From NCBI GenBank assembly GCA_031422315.1, contig JANOQN010000053.1, positions 62,001-126,000 on the forward strand: a DNA stretch of 64,000 nt, read 5' to 3'. Positions 8,214 through 16,206 of the stretch are shown piece by piece. Source of the DNA: JANNYA01 sp031422315 (GTDB lineage Bacteria > Pseudomonadota > Gammaproteobacteria > Xanthomonadales > SZUA-5). Position 1 is the stretch's first letter. The number at the start of each line of letters is the position of its first letter. The notes under the pieces were generated by a model. It was not told the DNA's origin. It ran no database searches and worked only from the letters and a program-made list of their open reading frames with translations. The position numbers were made by a program, and so were the translations under genes.

Positions 8214-8289
8214 GCCCTGGTAGCCCAGTGGATAGAGCGTCCCCCTCCTAAGGGGAAGGCCGCAGGTTCGATTCCTGCTCAGGGCACCA
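8214..8289 (+). tRNA. tRNA-Arg (anticodon CCU)
   Basis: A full cloverleaf can be drawn. The acceptor stem GCCCTGG pairs with TCAGGGC (one G-U). The anticodon stem TCCCC/GGGGA encloses the loop CTCCTAA with anticodon CCT. The T stem GCAGG/CCTGC has loop TTCGATT. The D arm GCCC/GAGC has one C-A mismatch. The 3' CCA is encoded. It decodes AGG. No integrase or duplicated 3' end is seen nearby. Confidence 0.95.
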
Positions 8290-8478
8290 AATTGCCGCCA
8301 GCGGTTAGCAAGCGCGTTAAGTCAAAGAAGGAACAGCATTCAACTTCACGCCCAGCGCTTGCATAACCTACATTACTGTTTCAAAACGCGGCTTTGCGCC
8401 TGGCGCTAGTGCTTTGTAAAGACTCTCTCGTCGTCGTATTGGATACGATTGTCTTTCGAAGTTTTTTAGTCTGAGCAT

Positions 8479-9735
8479 CTATCCCAACTGCCCCGCACCC
8501 ACCAACAAATCCTCTAAACAGTGCGACGTTACCCCGTAAAACGCTTTTAGCGCAGCGATTTGCTGGCGCAGGCTTAGCTGCTTTGCCGGCGTTAGCGCTT
8601 CTGGCCGTCGCACAGCGAAGATCATTTTGTTTTTTGCGGTGTGCTCGCTAGATATGAACTCAAACACTTGGCATTGATAGCCCATGGCTTCCAGAAGCAG
8701 CGCGCGCAAACCGTCAGTGACCATATCGGCTTCTTGGCCTAGATGGATGCCGTGTTTAAACAGCGGTGCTAGCGTTTCGGGCACGCGCATTTGCGGGCGC
8801 AGCTGTTTGTGGCAGCAAGGCGCGCACAGGATTACCGCAGCCTTTTGGGCTATGCCGCAATGGATCGCGTAATCCGTTGCGGTGTCGCAAGCGTGCAGCG
8901 CCACCATAATGTCCACTCGCGCGGGCGCGTGCGTGCGCACATCGCCGGCGATGAATTTGAGCGTTCGATTGCCAAGCTTGGTGCACAGCACATTGCCGGC
9001 CGCCACTAATTCAGGCCGCAATTCGATGGCATAGACTTCATGGTGTGACTCGATGCTGCGTGCGTTCAGCCAGTGGTCAATGGCGAAAGTCAAATAGCCT
9101 TTGCCCGCACCAAAATCAAGCACCGTTAAATCGTTCGACTCCGCTACCGATGATTTAGCTAGCGCGCTTTGAAACAGCTCTAGAAATTTATTGATCTGCT
9201 TGTACTTGTGCGCCATCGCCGGTACCAGCTTTGGCTCTGGCGTGCCGTGGGTGATGCCAAGCGCAGCTAAAAACGGCGCATGTAGACTTAAGCTGTAGTG
9301 CTTTTCCCGGTTGTGCGGTGCGGGCGGACTGATTTCTTGCGCTAGCGTTTTGATTTTCGTTCGGCGCAGCTGCGCTTTGCCTTTGCGGCTGGTGACTAGT
9401 TCGATTTCTTCGGTTTCAGCGCGCAATATTGCATTGGCGAATTCGTTCGTTAACTTATTTTCCAGCAAAGCAATCACTTGGTCGGGCAGATAGTTTTTGG
9501 TGATGTCTTTATTGATAAAACGAAAAACCGTGGATAGATGCAGCACTTCTTTCAGCAGCGTTGGGCGCAGGAGTATTTTGTCGGCACCGGTCAGCTGATC
9601 CACATCTATAGCTTGCGCAGTAAACGGCTTGCTCAGTGTCAACGTGCGCAAGCTCGCATCTGCGAGGCTGCTGCGCAGTGCCTCGATAAGCATCGTGATC
9701 TTCTGACGACGTTCGGGATTTACGGCTGCGTTCAA
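8479..9735 (-). CDS. METTL25/RRNAD1-like SAM-dependent methyltransferase
   Basis: 418-residue protein with a class I methyltransferase domain of the Methyltransf_32 type. The SAM-binding motif I is DFGAGKGYLTF (about residues 208-218), followed by YAIELRPEL and the family-typical LHACDTATD and CAPCCHKQL motifs. The last two occur in METTL25/GSTCD-like proteins and suggest an RNA substrate, though none is proven for bacterial members. The N-terminal ~170 residues are helical and basic, possibly for nucleic-acid binding. The gene stands alone, convergent with tRNA-Arg. A terminator at 9784-9818 insulates it from the minus-strand gene upstream. Confidence 0.8.
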   Translation of the reverse strand: MNAAVNPERRQKITMLIEALRSSLADASLRTLTLSKPFTAQAIDVDQLTGADKILLRPTLLKEVLHLSTVFRFINKDITKNYLPDQVIALLENKLTNEFANAILRAETEEIELVTSRKGKAQLRRTKIKTLAQEISPPAPHNREKHYSLSLHAPFLAALGITHGTPEPKLVPAMAHKYKQINKFLELFQSALAKSSVAESNDLTVLDFGAGKGYLTFAIDHWLNARSIESHHEVYAIELRPELVAAGNVLCTKLGNRTLKFIAGDVRTHAPARVDIMVALHACDTATDYAIHCGIAQKAAVILCAPCCHKQLRPQMRVPETLAPLFKHGIHLGQEADMVTDGLRALLLEAMGYQCQVFEFISSEHTAKNKMIFAVRRPEALTPAKQLSLRQQIAALKAFYGVTSHCLEDLLVGAGQLG

Positions 9736-9783
9736 ATTGGCGCGCTCGGGGTTTTTGAATGTGTTGATTATGCCGCGCTAACC

Positions 9784-9818
9784 AAACAAAAGCCGCCGTC
9801 TCAAAAAAGTCCGGCGGC
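9784..9818 (-). terminator. Rho-independent terminator on the minus strand
   Basis: Read on the minus strand, GCCGCCG and CGGCGGC form a 7-bp GC stem around a 13-base A/T-containing loop, followed by TTTTGTTT. It would end transcripts coming from the minus-strand genes at 9845-11788 before they enter the methyltransferase gene. Confidence 0.65.
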
Positions 9819-9844
9819 ACGGGTGCGAACCAGGTTGATGTGTT

Positions 9845-10132
9845 TCACATGGGTTTTAGCAGGGGGGGGGCTAATGCGCAAACGATTTCCCCCGCACCGA
9901 ATAAATCAGCGCATGGCGATCGCATTTGCACTGGCGCTGGGCATTTTTCAAGAACTTCGCTGGTTGTGAAGCTGCGCGATGGTAGGTGGATTGTCGAGCC
10001 TTCCGAAGTGTGCCAAGCAGCGAATTGCACCGCAGTGGACGCTGTCGTGGTGCTGCTTCCATGCGCCAACTTGATGCCCGAACAGATCTCTGTGCCCGCA
10101 TTCGAGATAAAGCCGTTTCGCAATCTGTGCAT
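9845..10132 (-). CDS. Possible small hypothetical protein (95 aa), low confidence
   Basis: This ORF lies in the 457-base gap between the methyltransferase and the exported protein. It has a GGGAG ribosome site 6 bases before its ATG and a terminator 27 bases after its stop, which favours a real gene. Against this, the Ser/Thr/Ala-rich sequence resembles no family I know, and other overlapping frames of similar length are open on both strands. A run of nine G residues (9862-9870) lies inside the 3' end and could make the frame slip. If it is not coding, the gap holds only the terminator. Confidence 0.25.
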   Translation of the reverse strand: MHRLRNGFISNAGTEICSGIKLAHGSSTTTASTAVQFAAWHTSEGSTIHLPSRSFTTSEVLEKCPAPVQMRSPCADLFGAGEIVCALAPPLLKPM

Positions 10133-10192
10133 CTTAATCTCCCAGCTGTAACGCTGTAGCGCCGCACTGCAGGTCTATGCTTAATAGCCAAA

Positions 10193-11788
10193 TCAATTCT
10201 TCAGCTCACGCGCCACAAGCCCACATTCCTCATAGCGATCAGTTTCATCGGACAAGCAGTACCGATATTTGACTTCCACAGTTGTCGAGCCGTTTGGGTT
10301 TAAACCCCAGGCTACGCGCTCTTGTTCCGATGGAACCGTCTGTTGATGGATTGAATCGACGGTTTTTAGATCGCTCGACAGCTCGGCGGAGATCATGCTG
10401 GAACCTGCACATAAATCTGCGCTGTAGTCCTGTAGTTCTAGCGCTTGGGTAAAGCGCATTTTCTTTCGGTTAGTGATCCAGAGACTAAAGCTTGTTCTAT
10501 CGCATGCGGCGTTGACGCCTTCGCCAGATCGCGGCGCCGTCACCGTGTAAGCTTCGATAAATAGCGTGCGATTTGCGTCCAAAGATTTGAAATTATCAAT
10601 AGGGAAGCCGTCAGAAAAGAGGCTTTGACCCATTTGCCAGATGCCACCGCCCCCATAAATATCTGGCAGTATTACTTCACCCTTGAATAGATAGCTCAAG
10701 TTTGGCGTGCAGATAGCCTCATGATCGGCGAAAAAATGCGTGCCAAAATGCGTGGATTCAATTTCAGGGCTGATTCGGATTGGGCTTGGGCCATCTAAGT
10801 AGCCGCCGCCAGGATTGGTGAACGTGATCGAGGCGTCGACTTCTAGTTCGCTGCCAGGAAGAAAATAGCTCGGAAACACCGAATCTTCCGGCAGCTTTTG
10901 TTCACACCCGCTTAGCCGGTAAGCTCGCGGCGCAGCTAAGACTAAGCGCTGCGTTGCAGAAACTTTAGCGCCGGGTTTTGCTGCTCGCGCCATTGGCACA
11001 CAGGCGATTTTTGATGGCTTAGGACTACAAATATCAACTTGCAAATACAGCTGCTTCAACGAAAGCTGATCAGTTGCTGGCAATGCGTCCCACGGAATCA
11101 GTAGCTCAAAATACTTCGCTTGGTTTTGAACATTCGTTTCTAGCGAAAGGCTTGTGGAAATGTCTGCAGAAAGGCTTTGTAAGTCTGCTCGAAAATTGTC
11201 GTAGTTCGCAGCGGAAAAAGTAGGCAGTGCGTGGGTCAGCTTGATACCACTGGGGTTTAGGGTTAGCTCACGTACGAATAGCGAGGCGATTTGCTTGCGG
11301 TATGCGGCTTGTTGCGAAAACCAGGCTGGGCAATTGTCAAGATATTCGGTTCCGCCGGGCAGCGTGTTGCAAGCTTCCAATGCAACTAGGCCATCTTCAG
11401 GCCCACGCGCCCAGCCCATCGGCGGCAACCTCAAATTGGGCATGCTGGCAATACGAATTTGCCAAGTCAAATGCGCATTGTCGAGCGCAGTCCCAGCCAT
11501 GATAATCCCGTCTTCATGCTGTGCCAGCCAGACTTGCGCCTCAAGCCTGCCGTCGGCGGCAACCAAATCAGCAGTTCGCCCGCGCCATTCCGATAGTGCG
11601 CCGTCAAGCCGCGAATTTGCAGCTACTATATGCAATTCAAGCGCGCTGCCATCACCCAATAAGTGCTGTTCTGGCACCACGAAAATTTCCTGCGCTAGGG
11701 AAGTGCGAACCATAAACATCAGCACAAACGCTAGCCAGAGCGCGCAAGCGTGCAATATAGAAAAACCGAGATTGGCGTGCTTAGGCAT
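10193..11788 (-). CDS. Exported protein with CBM9-like N-terminal region, unknown function
   Basis: 531 residues with an N-terminal signal peptide: a hydrophobic stretch at about 12-30 and likely cleavage after SLAQ. Residues 45-250 contain an ALSEWRG segment followed by beta-rich sequence, reminiscent of CBM9-like extracellular domains that begin with DG-x-lseW motifs. The rest is beta-rich with scattered cysteines, compatible with a periplasmic or secreted location. No catalytic motif is evident. It is monocistronic, divergent from the mtaD-like gene about 100 bases away. I do not recognise the family beyond this, and the CBM9 link is only an impression from the motif. Confidence 0.6.
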   Translation of the reverse strand: MPKHANLGFSILHACALWLAFVLMFMVRTSLAQEIFVVPEQHLLGDGSALELHIVAANSRLDGALSEWRGRTADLVAADGRLEAQVWLAQHEDGIIMAGTALDNAHLTWQIRIASMPNLRLPPMGWARGPEDGLVALEACNTLPGGTEYLDNCPAWFSQQAAYRKQIASLFVRELTLNPSGIKLTHALPTFSAANYDNFRADLQSLSADISTSLSLETNVQNQAKYFELLIPWDALPATDQLSLKQLYLQVDICSPKPSKIACVPMARAAKPGAKVSATQRLVLAAPRAYRLSGCEQKLPEDSVFPSYFLPGSELEVDASITFTNPGGGYLDGPSPIRISPEIESTHFGTHFFADHEAICTPNLSYLFKGEVILPDIYGGGGIWQMGQSLFSDGFPIDNFKSLDANRTLFIEAYTVTAPRSGEGVNAACDRTSFSLWITNRKKMRFTQALELQDYSADLCAGSSMISAELSSDLKTVDSIHQQTVPSEQERVAWGLNPNGSTTVEVKYRYCLSDETDRYEECGLVARELKN

Positions 11789-11886
11789 GGATTAATCATA
11801 GCGCAGTCGATAAAGCGATTAGCCCGCACAAACTTGACACCTAGCCGCGCTAAACTCGCAGCTCGAAAACGCCCGAGATCAAAGCC

Positions 11887-13209
11887 TTGACCGAACCCTG
11901 TGACTTATTAATCGAACCGCGCTGGCTCATTCCGGTGCATCCGCAAGGCTTGGTGCTCGAACAACATTCACTCGCGGTGCGGGCTGACAAGATTGTCGGA
12001 ATCGGCCCGGTGGCCCAGATGCGCCAGCGTTTTGCGGCGCAGACGATTCTCGATAGGCCCGAGCACGCGCTCATCCCCGGCTTAGTCAACGCGCATGTGC
12101 ACTCGGCCATGACGCTGCTGCGCGGCTTGGCCGATGATTACGCGCTCATGCCTTGGCTCAACGAGCATATTTGGCCGGCTGAGGCGCGCTGGCTAAGTGC
12201 AGAATTCGTTCGTGATGGCACCACGCTGGCGATTGCCGAGCAGTTTTCCTGCGGCGTTACCACCATGAATGAGACGTACTTTTTCCCTGATGTAGCCGCT
12301 GAAGTGGCGGTGCAGTACGGCATGCGCGCCTGCATCGGTGCGCCGATTATTGAGTTCCCGACCGCGTGGGCACCGGATATTGATGGCTATTTTGCCAAGG
12401 CTAAAATCTTTCTCGAGCAGTATAAAAATCACCCAATGATTCGCGCGACGCTGGCGCCGCACGCGCCGTATACCGTGAGTGATCGCTCGTTTCTCCAGAT
12501 TGCGCAGCTCAGCCAAGTTTACAACGCCATCGTGCACTGCCACGTGCATGAAACCGCGCAGGAAATTCATGACAGTCAAACCCAATACGGCATGCGCCCG
12601 TTGGCGCGCTTGGATCAGCTTGGGCTAGTGAATCAGCGCCTTGCCGCCGTGCATATGACGCAGCTGCTGCCCGAGGAGATGGCGCTGCTGGCCGAGCGAG
12701 GCGCCAGCGTGCTGCACTGCCCGGAAAGTAATCTAAAACTAGCGAGCGGATTTTGCCAAGTTGGAGCGCTGATCAAAGCCGGCGTGAATTTGGCGCTCGG
12801 CACCGATGGCTGCGCCAGCAACAATGATTTGGATTTGTCGGGCGAGCTCAAAACCGCCGCACTGCTGGCTAAAGCGGTCGCGCAAGATGCCACCGCGCTT
12901 TCCGCGCCGCAAGCGCTCACGATGGCCACTTTGGGCGGCGCACGCGCGCTGGGTTTGGCAGACAGCATCGGCTCATTGGAAGTCGGCAAACAGGCTGATT
13001 TGACGCTGATTAGCTTTGCTGATTTTGATGCGCAGCCAGTTTATCACCCGATATCGCACATCGTGTATTCCAACCACCGGCGCCAGGTCAGCGATGTGTT
13101 TGTTGCAGGAAAAGCCCGCATGCTCGCGCATCAGCTGCAAGGCTTTGATCTCGCCGAATTAAAAGCGAATGCTAGGGCCTGGGGCGAGAAAATCCGGAGC
13201 CGCGCATGA
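11887..13209 (+). CDS. mtaD: TRZ/ATZ-type amidohydrolase, MTA/SAH deaminase-like
   Basis: Metal-dependent amidohydrolase of 440 residues, in the family that deaminates 5'-methylthioadenosine/S-adenosylhomocysteine and related nucleosides. Metal ligands are His70 and His72 (NAHVHSAM), a later His in the HCHVHETAQE segment, a His near ASVLHCPESN, and Asp in GTDGCASNNDLD. The start is a TTG at 11887 because no ATG or GTG fits; the ribosome site is weak. ATGA overlap couples it to ubiG. The order mtaD-ubiG-HAD phosphatase is the same as in Pseudomonas. Substrate preference cannot be fixed from sequence; other TRZ/ATZ hydrolases look alike. Confidence 0.85.
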   Translation: MTEPCDLLIEPRWLIPVHPQGLVLEQHSLAVRADKIVGIGPVAQMRQRFAAQTILDRPEHALIPGLVNAHVHSAMTLLRGLADDYALMPWLNEHIWPAEARWLSAEFVRDGTTLAIAEQFSCGVTTMNETYFFPDVAAEVAVQYGMRACIGAPIIEFPTAWAPDIDGYFAKAKIFLEQYKNHPMIRATLAPHAPYTVSDRSFLQIAQLSQVYNAIVHCHVHETAQEIHDSQTQYGMRPLARLDQLGLVNQRLAAVHMTQLLPEEMALLAERGASVLHCPESNLKLASGFCQVGALIKAGVNLALGTDGCASNNDLDLSGELKTAALLAKAVAQDATALSAPQALTMATLGGARALGLADSIGSLEVGKQADLTLISFADFDAQPVYHPISHIVYSNHRRQVSDVFVAGKARMLAHQLQGFDLAELKANARAWGEKIRSRA

Positions 13210-13940
13210 GTACCGCCATGACGATGATCAACGCACCCGCCAGCAATAGCCACGCCAACGAACTCGCGCATTTCTCTACGCTCGCCGCGCGCTGGTGGGA
13301 TCCAGACGGCCCTTCGCGCCCGCTGCTGGATCTGAACCCGACTCGGCTTGCCTTCATCGCCGCACAAATTCCGCTGGCCGGTGCGAACGTGCTGGATCTT
13401 GGCTGTGGCGGAGGAATCTTGAGCGAGGCGCTGGCCGAATCAGGTGCAAACGTCACCAGCATTGATTTAAGCGCTGACTTAATTGAAGTGGCCAAATTGC
13501 ACAAGTCGCCAAGCATGGCCATTGACTATCGCCTGCAAAGCGCGGAATCGCTTGCTATTGAATTGCCAGCGGCTTTCGATTTGATTTGCTGCATGGAAAT
13601 GCTCGAACACGTGCCCGAACCCGCGCAAATATTGGCGGCCTGCCAAAAGCTGCTCAAACCCGGCGGCGTGCTGGTGCTTTCTACGCTCAATCGCACGCCA
13701 CAAGCGTTTGCACTCGGCATTGTGGCGGCGGAATATTTGCTCAATCTAGTGCCGCGCGGCACGCACCGCTACGCGCAGTTTCTAAAACCTTCAGAAATTG
13801 CAAGAGAAATGCGCGGCCTAGGATTTGAGCTAACGCAGCAATCAGGCATGCAATACAACCCCTTGAGCCGCAAAGCGAAACTGGTACACGATATGTCGAT
13901 CAATTATTTGCTCGCCGCGCGCTTGGCGGTCCACTCATGA
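13206..13940 (+). CDS. ubiG: UbiG, ubiquinone O-methyltransferase
   Basis: Catalyses both O-methylations in ubiquinone synthesis using SAM, at the inner membrane. Diagnostic features are the N-terminal FSTLAARWWDPDG segment followed by PLLDLNPTRL (about 23-48), SAM motif I VLDLGCGGG (62-70), the acidic SIDLSADLI strand and CMEMLEHVPEP. At 244 residues the length is normal. The ATG overlaps the upstream stop by four bases and the stop overlaps the ATG of the next gene by four bases. The presence of UbiG indicates an aerobic, ubiquinone-using proteobacterium. Confidence 0.96.
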   Translation: MSTAMTMINAPASNSHANELAHFSTLAARWWDPDGPSRPLLDLNPTRLAFIAAQIPLAGANVLDLGCGGGILSEALAESGANVTSIDLSADLIEVAKLHKSPSMAIDYRLQSAESLAIELPAAFDLICCMEMLEHVPEPAQILAACQKLLKPGGVLVLSTLNRTPQAFALGIVAAEYLLNLVPRGTHRYAQFLKPSEIAREMRGLGFELTQQSGMQYNPLSRKAKLVHDMSINYLLAARLAVHS

Positions 13941-14593
13941 GTATCAAACACTGGCCCGCGCCCAAAGCCATGCTGTTTGATTTAGACGGTACGCTGGTGG
14001 ATAGCTCCGGCGACTTGCTCGCCGCACTCGCCCACGTGCGAGGCAATTTGGGCATGCCAGGCCCCGCGCCGATTGAGGCCGCAGAGTATATTTCCGCAGG
14101 CGCAGTCGCCATGCTGCGCGTGGGTTTGCCAGCGCAATTCCACCCACAAATGGACGCACTGCGCGACCAATTTCTAGAATTTTATGCCGCCAATATCTGC
14201 GTGCATTCCTATGTGTATCTAGGCGGGCGCGCGCTGATTGAAAATCTAGAAGCACGGCAAATTCGCTGGGGCATAGTCACTAATAAACCCTACGATTTGG
14301 CGCTTGCGCTCATCAACGCGCTTGCACTCAAACCCGGCGTATTAGTCGGTGGCGACACGCTAGCGCAGAAAAAACCGCATGCCGCCCCAGTGCTGCACGC
14401 CTGTCAGCAGCTACAAACCAGCGCAATCGATGCTTGGATGATTGGCGACGACCCACGCGATATTGAATCCGGCAAAGCCGCCGGCTGTGCCAAAACCATC
14501 GGTTGTAGCTACGGCTTTTTAGGCGATACGCCCGATTTGCAAAGCTGGGGTGCGGATGCAGTTATCGATGGGTTGGCGGAGTTGCTGGGTTGA
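13937..14593 (+). CDS. HAD phosphatase, Gph/MupP-like
   Basis: HAD-superfamily phosphatase of 218 residues. Motif I is Asp15-x-Asp17 (FDLDGTLVDSS), motif II is Thr in IVTNKP, motif III is Lys in AQKKPHAAP and motif IV is GDDPRDIESGKAAG. The cap domain is helical (about 20-95). Similar enzymes hydrolyse 2-phosphoglycolate (Gph) or N-acetylmuramate 6-phosphate (MupP in cell-wall recycling). The position directly after mtaD-ubiG matches the Pseudomonas mupP locus, so MupP is favoured by context, but the sequence alone does not separate the two. The ATGA overlap with ubiG indicates one operon. Confidence 0.85.
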   Translation: MSIKHWPAPKAMLFDLDGTLVDSSGDLLAALAHVRGNLGMPGPAPIEAAEYISAGAVAMLRVGLPAQFHPQMDALRDQFLEFYAANICVHSYVYLGGRALIENLEARQIRWGIVTNKPYDLALALINALALKPGVLVGGDTLAQKKPHAAPVLHACQQLQTSAIDAWMIGDDPRDIESGKAAGCAKTIGCSYGFLGDTPDLQSWGADAVIDGLAELLG

Positions 14594-14609
14594 ATTTGCG
14601 TTGGCAAAT

Positions 14610-14963
14610 CTAACGCCGAAGTAGGCCTACCGACCATCGACGATTTGCTTGGCCCAATTTGGAAGCTCGGCGGCGTAGGTTTTGAGTACGCAAGTCTGAT
14701 CGAAATCGGTGCGCAAGCGGGCCACTAGTTGAGCGTCGGCTGCTTCGATCGGCCAATGCGTTCTCGCGCTGCTCGGTCGCCAAATCTGCTGCTTGTTTGA
14801 TGGCCGCCGGATCATTCCAACCGCCAAACTGCTGTTGAGCCATCAAATCAGGATTGATGTAGAGGCAGCCGTGCATCCAAGTATGGCGCAGCATCTGCTC
14901 AGTAATCGTCGTTTTGCCAGATCCGTTCGGACCAGCAACCACAATTAACCTGGGTTGCATCAC
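14610..14963 (-). pseudogene. Decayed zeta-toxin-like P-loop kinase
   Basis: The N-terminus is intact: RLIVVAGPNGSGKTT is a Walker A of the zeta-toxin/UDP-GlcNAc kinase-like family, followed by YINPDLMAQQQ. After about residue 70 the frame turns into Arg/Ser-rich sequence. The expected C-terminal segment (QLVARLRTDF, then CVLKTYAAELPNWAKQIVD) is found in another minus-strand frame ending at 14627. Relative to the usual ~190 residues, about 80-90 middle residues are missing, so an out-of-frame internal deletion has inactivated it. The ATG overlaps the stop of the small upstream gene by four bases, as in toxin-antitoxin operons. It is convergent with the phosphatase gene. Confidence 0.75.
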
Positions 14964-15178
14964 TTCTTTCCTAAATGCATATCCAAATCCAGGATTGCTT
15001 GAACAAGCCTTTGCTCAATTAGAATTTTGTTTGAAGCAATGACCGCACGCGCCGAATCACCCGCCGCGTGCATTAGCGCGGCAAGCTCGGCATCGGTGGG
15101 CTCAATCGTGACGTCAAGAAGATCAACGCGCGGCACGACTCCACTCAATTTGGATTGGTTTGGCATGTTAGGGATCAT
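14960..15178 (-). CDS. Small protein paired with the zeta-like toxin remnant, putative antitoxin
   Basis: 72 residues, apparently intact and acidic in the middle. A helical C-terminal half (TDAELAALMHAAGDSARAVIASN) lies where short antitoxins or accessory proteins precede stand-alone zeta-like kinases. Its stop overlaps the toxin ATG by four bases, and its own ATG overlaps the stop of the upstream methyltransferase by four bases, making a three-gene overlapping operon. No DNA-binding motif is evident. The antitoxin role rests on position alone. Confidence 0.55.
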   Translation of the reverse strand: MIPNMPNQSKLSGVVPRVDLLDVTIEPTDAELAALMHAAGDSARAVIASNKILIEQRLVQAILDLDMHLGKK

Positions 15179-16044
15179 AGCGCAGTCAAAGAATCGGCTT
15201 TTTCGCCAACCACCTCAATCCAAAAACTCCCCCCCGACATACCGTGCCCATCAGCCCGCGCTAGCGCTTTGACAACCTCTAGCCCATGACACAAAGCGGC
15301 GTAGGCGCTGCCAAACATCACGTGGTAGCGTTTGGAGTCCATCAGCAAAGCTTGCAAAAGGTATTGCTCGTTCCAGCTGCGGTTTTGCGCAATGACCCAG
15401 TCTTTTGGATATTCCGACGGCAGGAAAACATCGTGAATATGCACGTGTACGCCGGGCGCTAGCCGCGGCAAAACTTCGAAAAATAGATAGAGCACATCGC
15501 TGCCGGTTTTTGCGACGTGGGATGAGTCGATAAAGAGAATATCGCCAGCGGCTAGTTCGTCGAACACGTGCAGCGGAACGTCTTGCACCAGCTGAGTGAT
15601 GAGCTTACTAACTCCGGGTACGCCTTCGATTAGAAATTGCCGAGGAAAGGGCTCTATGCAGGTGAAGTCCATCGACTGGTTGAAGTATTTTGTGTTGACA
15701 TCGGCAATCATCAATGACGAAAAGCCAGAACCGACTTCTATCAAGCGCTTTGGCCGCAAATGCCGCAAGAAAACAAATAGTGCCCTTGCATCAAGCCAAC
15801 TAAACTGGTCATTCAAGTTGAAAAACGTATTGGGTGAATTAGCATCACCGCTGTCAGGGTATAGATATTCTTTGATGTACTTCGGAAACCACTCGCCAAG
15901 AATCTCAAGATGGCCGCTGGCATTGAGATCGACGCCCGGAATATGGGTGCGCGCTTGCCAAACATTGCGCGGATGTAGCGTCAACTCTGCCGTATCAACA
16001 ATGGGCGAGTAAAAATGCCCGTAAGAAAAAATTGGCGTATTCAT
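15175..16044 (-). CDS. Class I SAM-dependent methyltransferase (Methyltransf_24 type)
   Basis: 289 residues. The fold centres on LIEVGSGFSSLMIADV (SAM motif I, around residues 100-115), then TCIEPFPRQF and DILFIDSSHV, as in small-molecule or sugar methyltransferases of the Methyltransf_24 group often found near polysaccharide genes. The HIHDVFLPSEYP segment is also typical. The substrate is unknown. It heads an overlapping operon with the putative antitoxin and toxin remnant. The 160 bases upstream (16045-16206) hold no gene. Confidence 0.8.
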   Translation of the reverse strand: MNTPIFSYGHFYSPIVDTAELTLHPRNVWQARTHIPGVDLNASGHLEILGEWFPKYIKEYLYPDSGDANSPNTFFNLNDQFSWLDARALFVFLRHLRPKRLIEVGSGFSSLMIADVNTKYFNQSMDFTCIEPFPRQFLIEGVPGVSKLITQLVQDVPLHVFDELAAGDILFIDSSHVAKTGSDVLYLFFEVLPRLAPGVHVHIHDVFLPSEYPKDWVIAQNRSWNEQYLLQALLMDSKRYHVMFGSAYAALCHGLEVVKALARADGHGMSGGSFWIEVVGEKADSLTAL

Positions 16045-16206
16045 GAAAAGACTACGTGAAAATGATGCATTGAGAATAGCGTAAGTGCATAGGCAGCGCC
16101 GCGCTTTCGAAGTATCTGAACAGAATTATCGCCACGTTAAACCGCGCTTAAGTGCAGGTTCCCGGAGCCTGCAGCACACTCGCGCAAAATTTTAAGGATG
16201 ATCTTT

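Noticed and set aside
8214..8289. tRNA-Arg as an integration site for a mobile element
   Set aside because: No integrase gene, no direct repeat of the tRNA 3' end and no atypical genes follow it.
8178..8366. 62-codon plus-strand ORF
   Set aside because: It runs through tRNA-Arg and has no protein character; it is open by chance.
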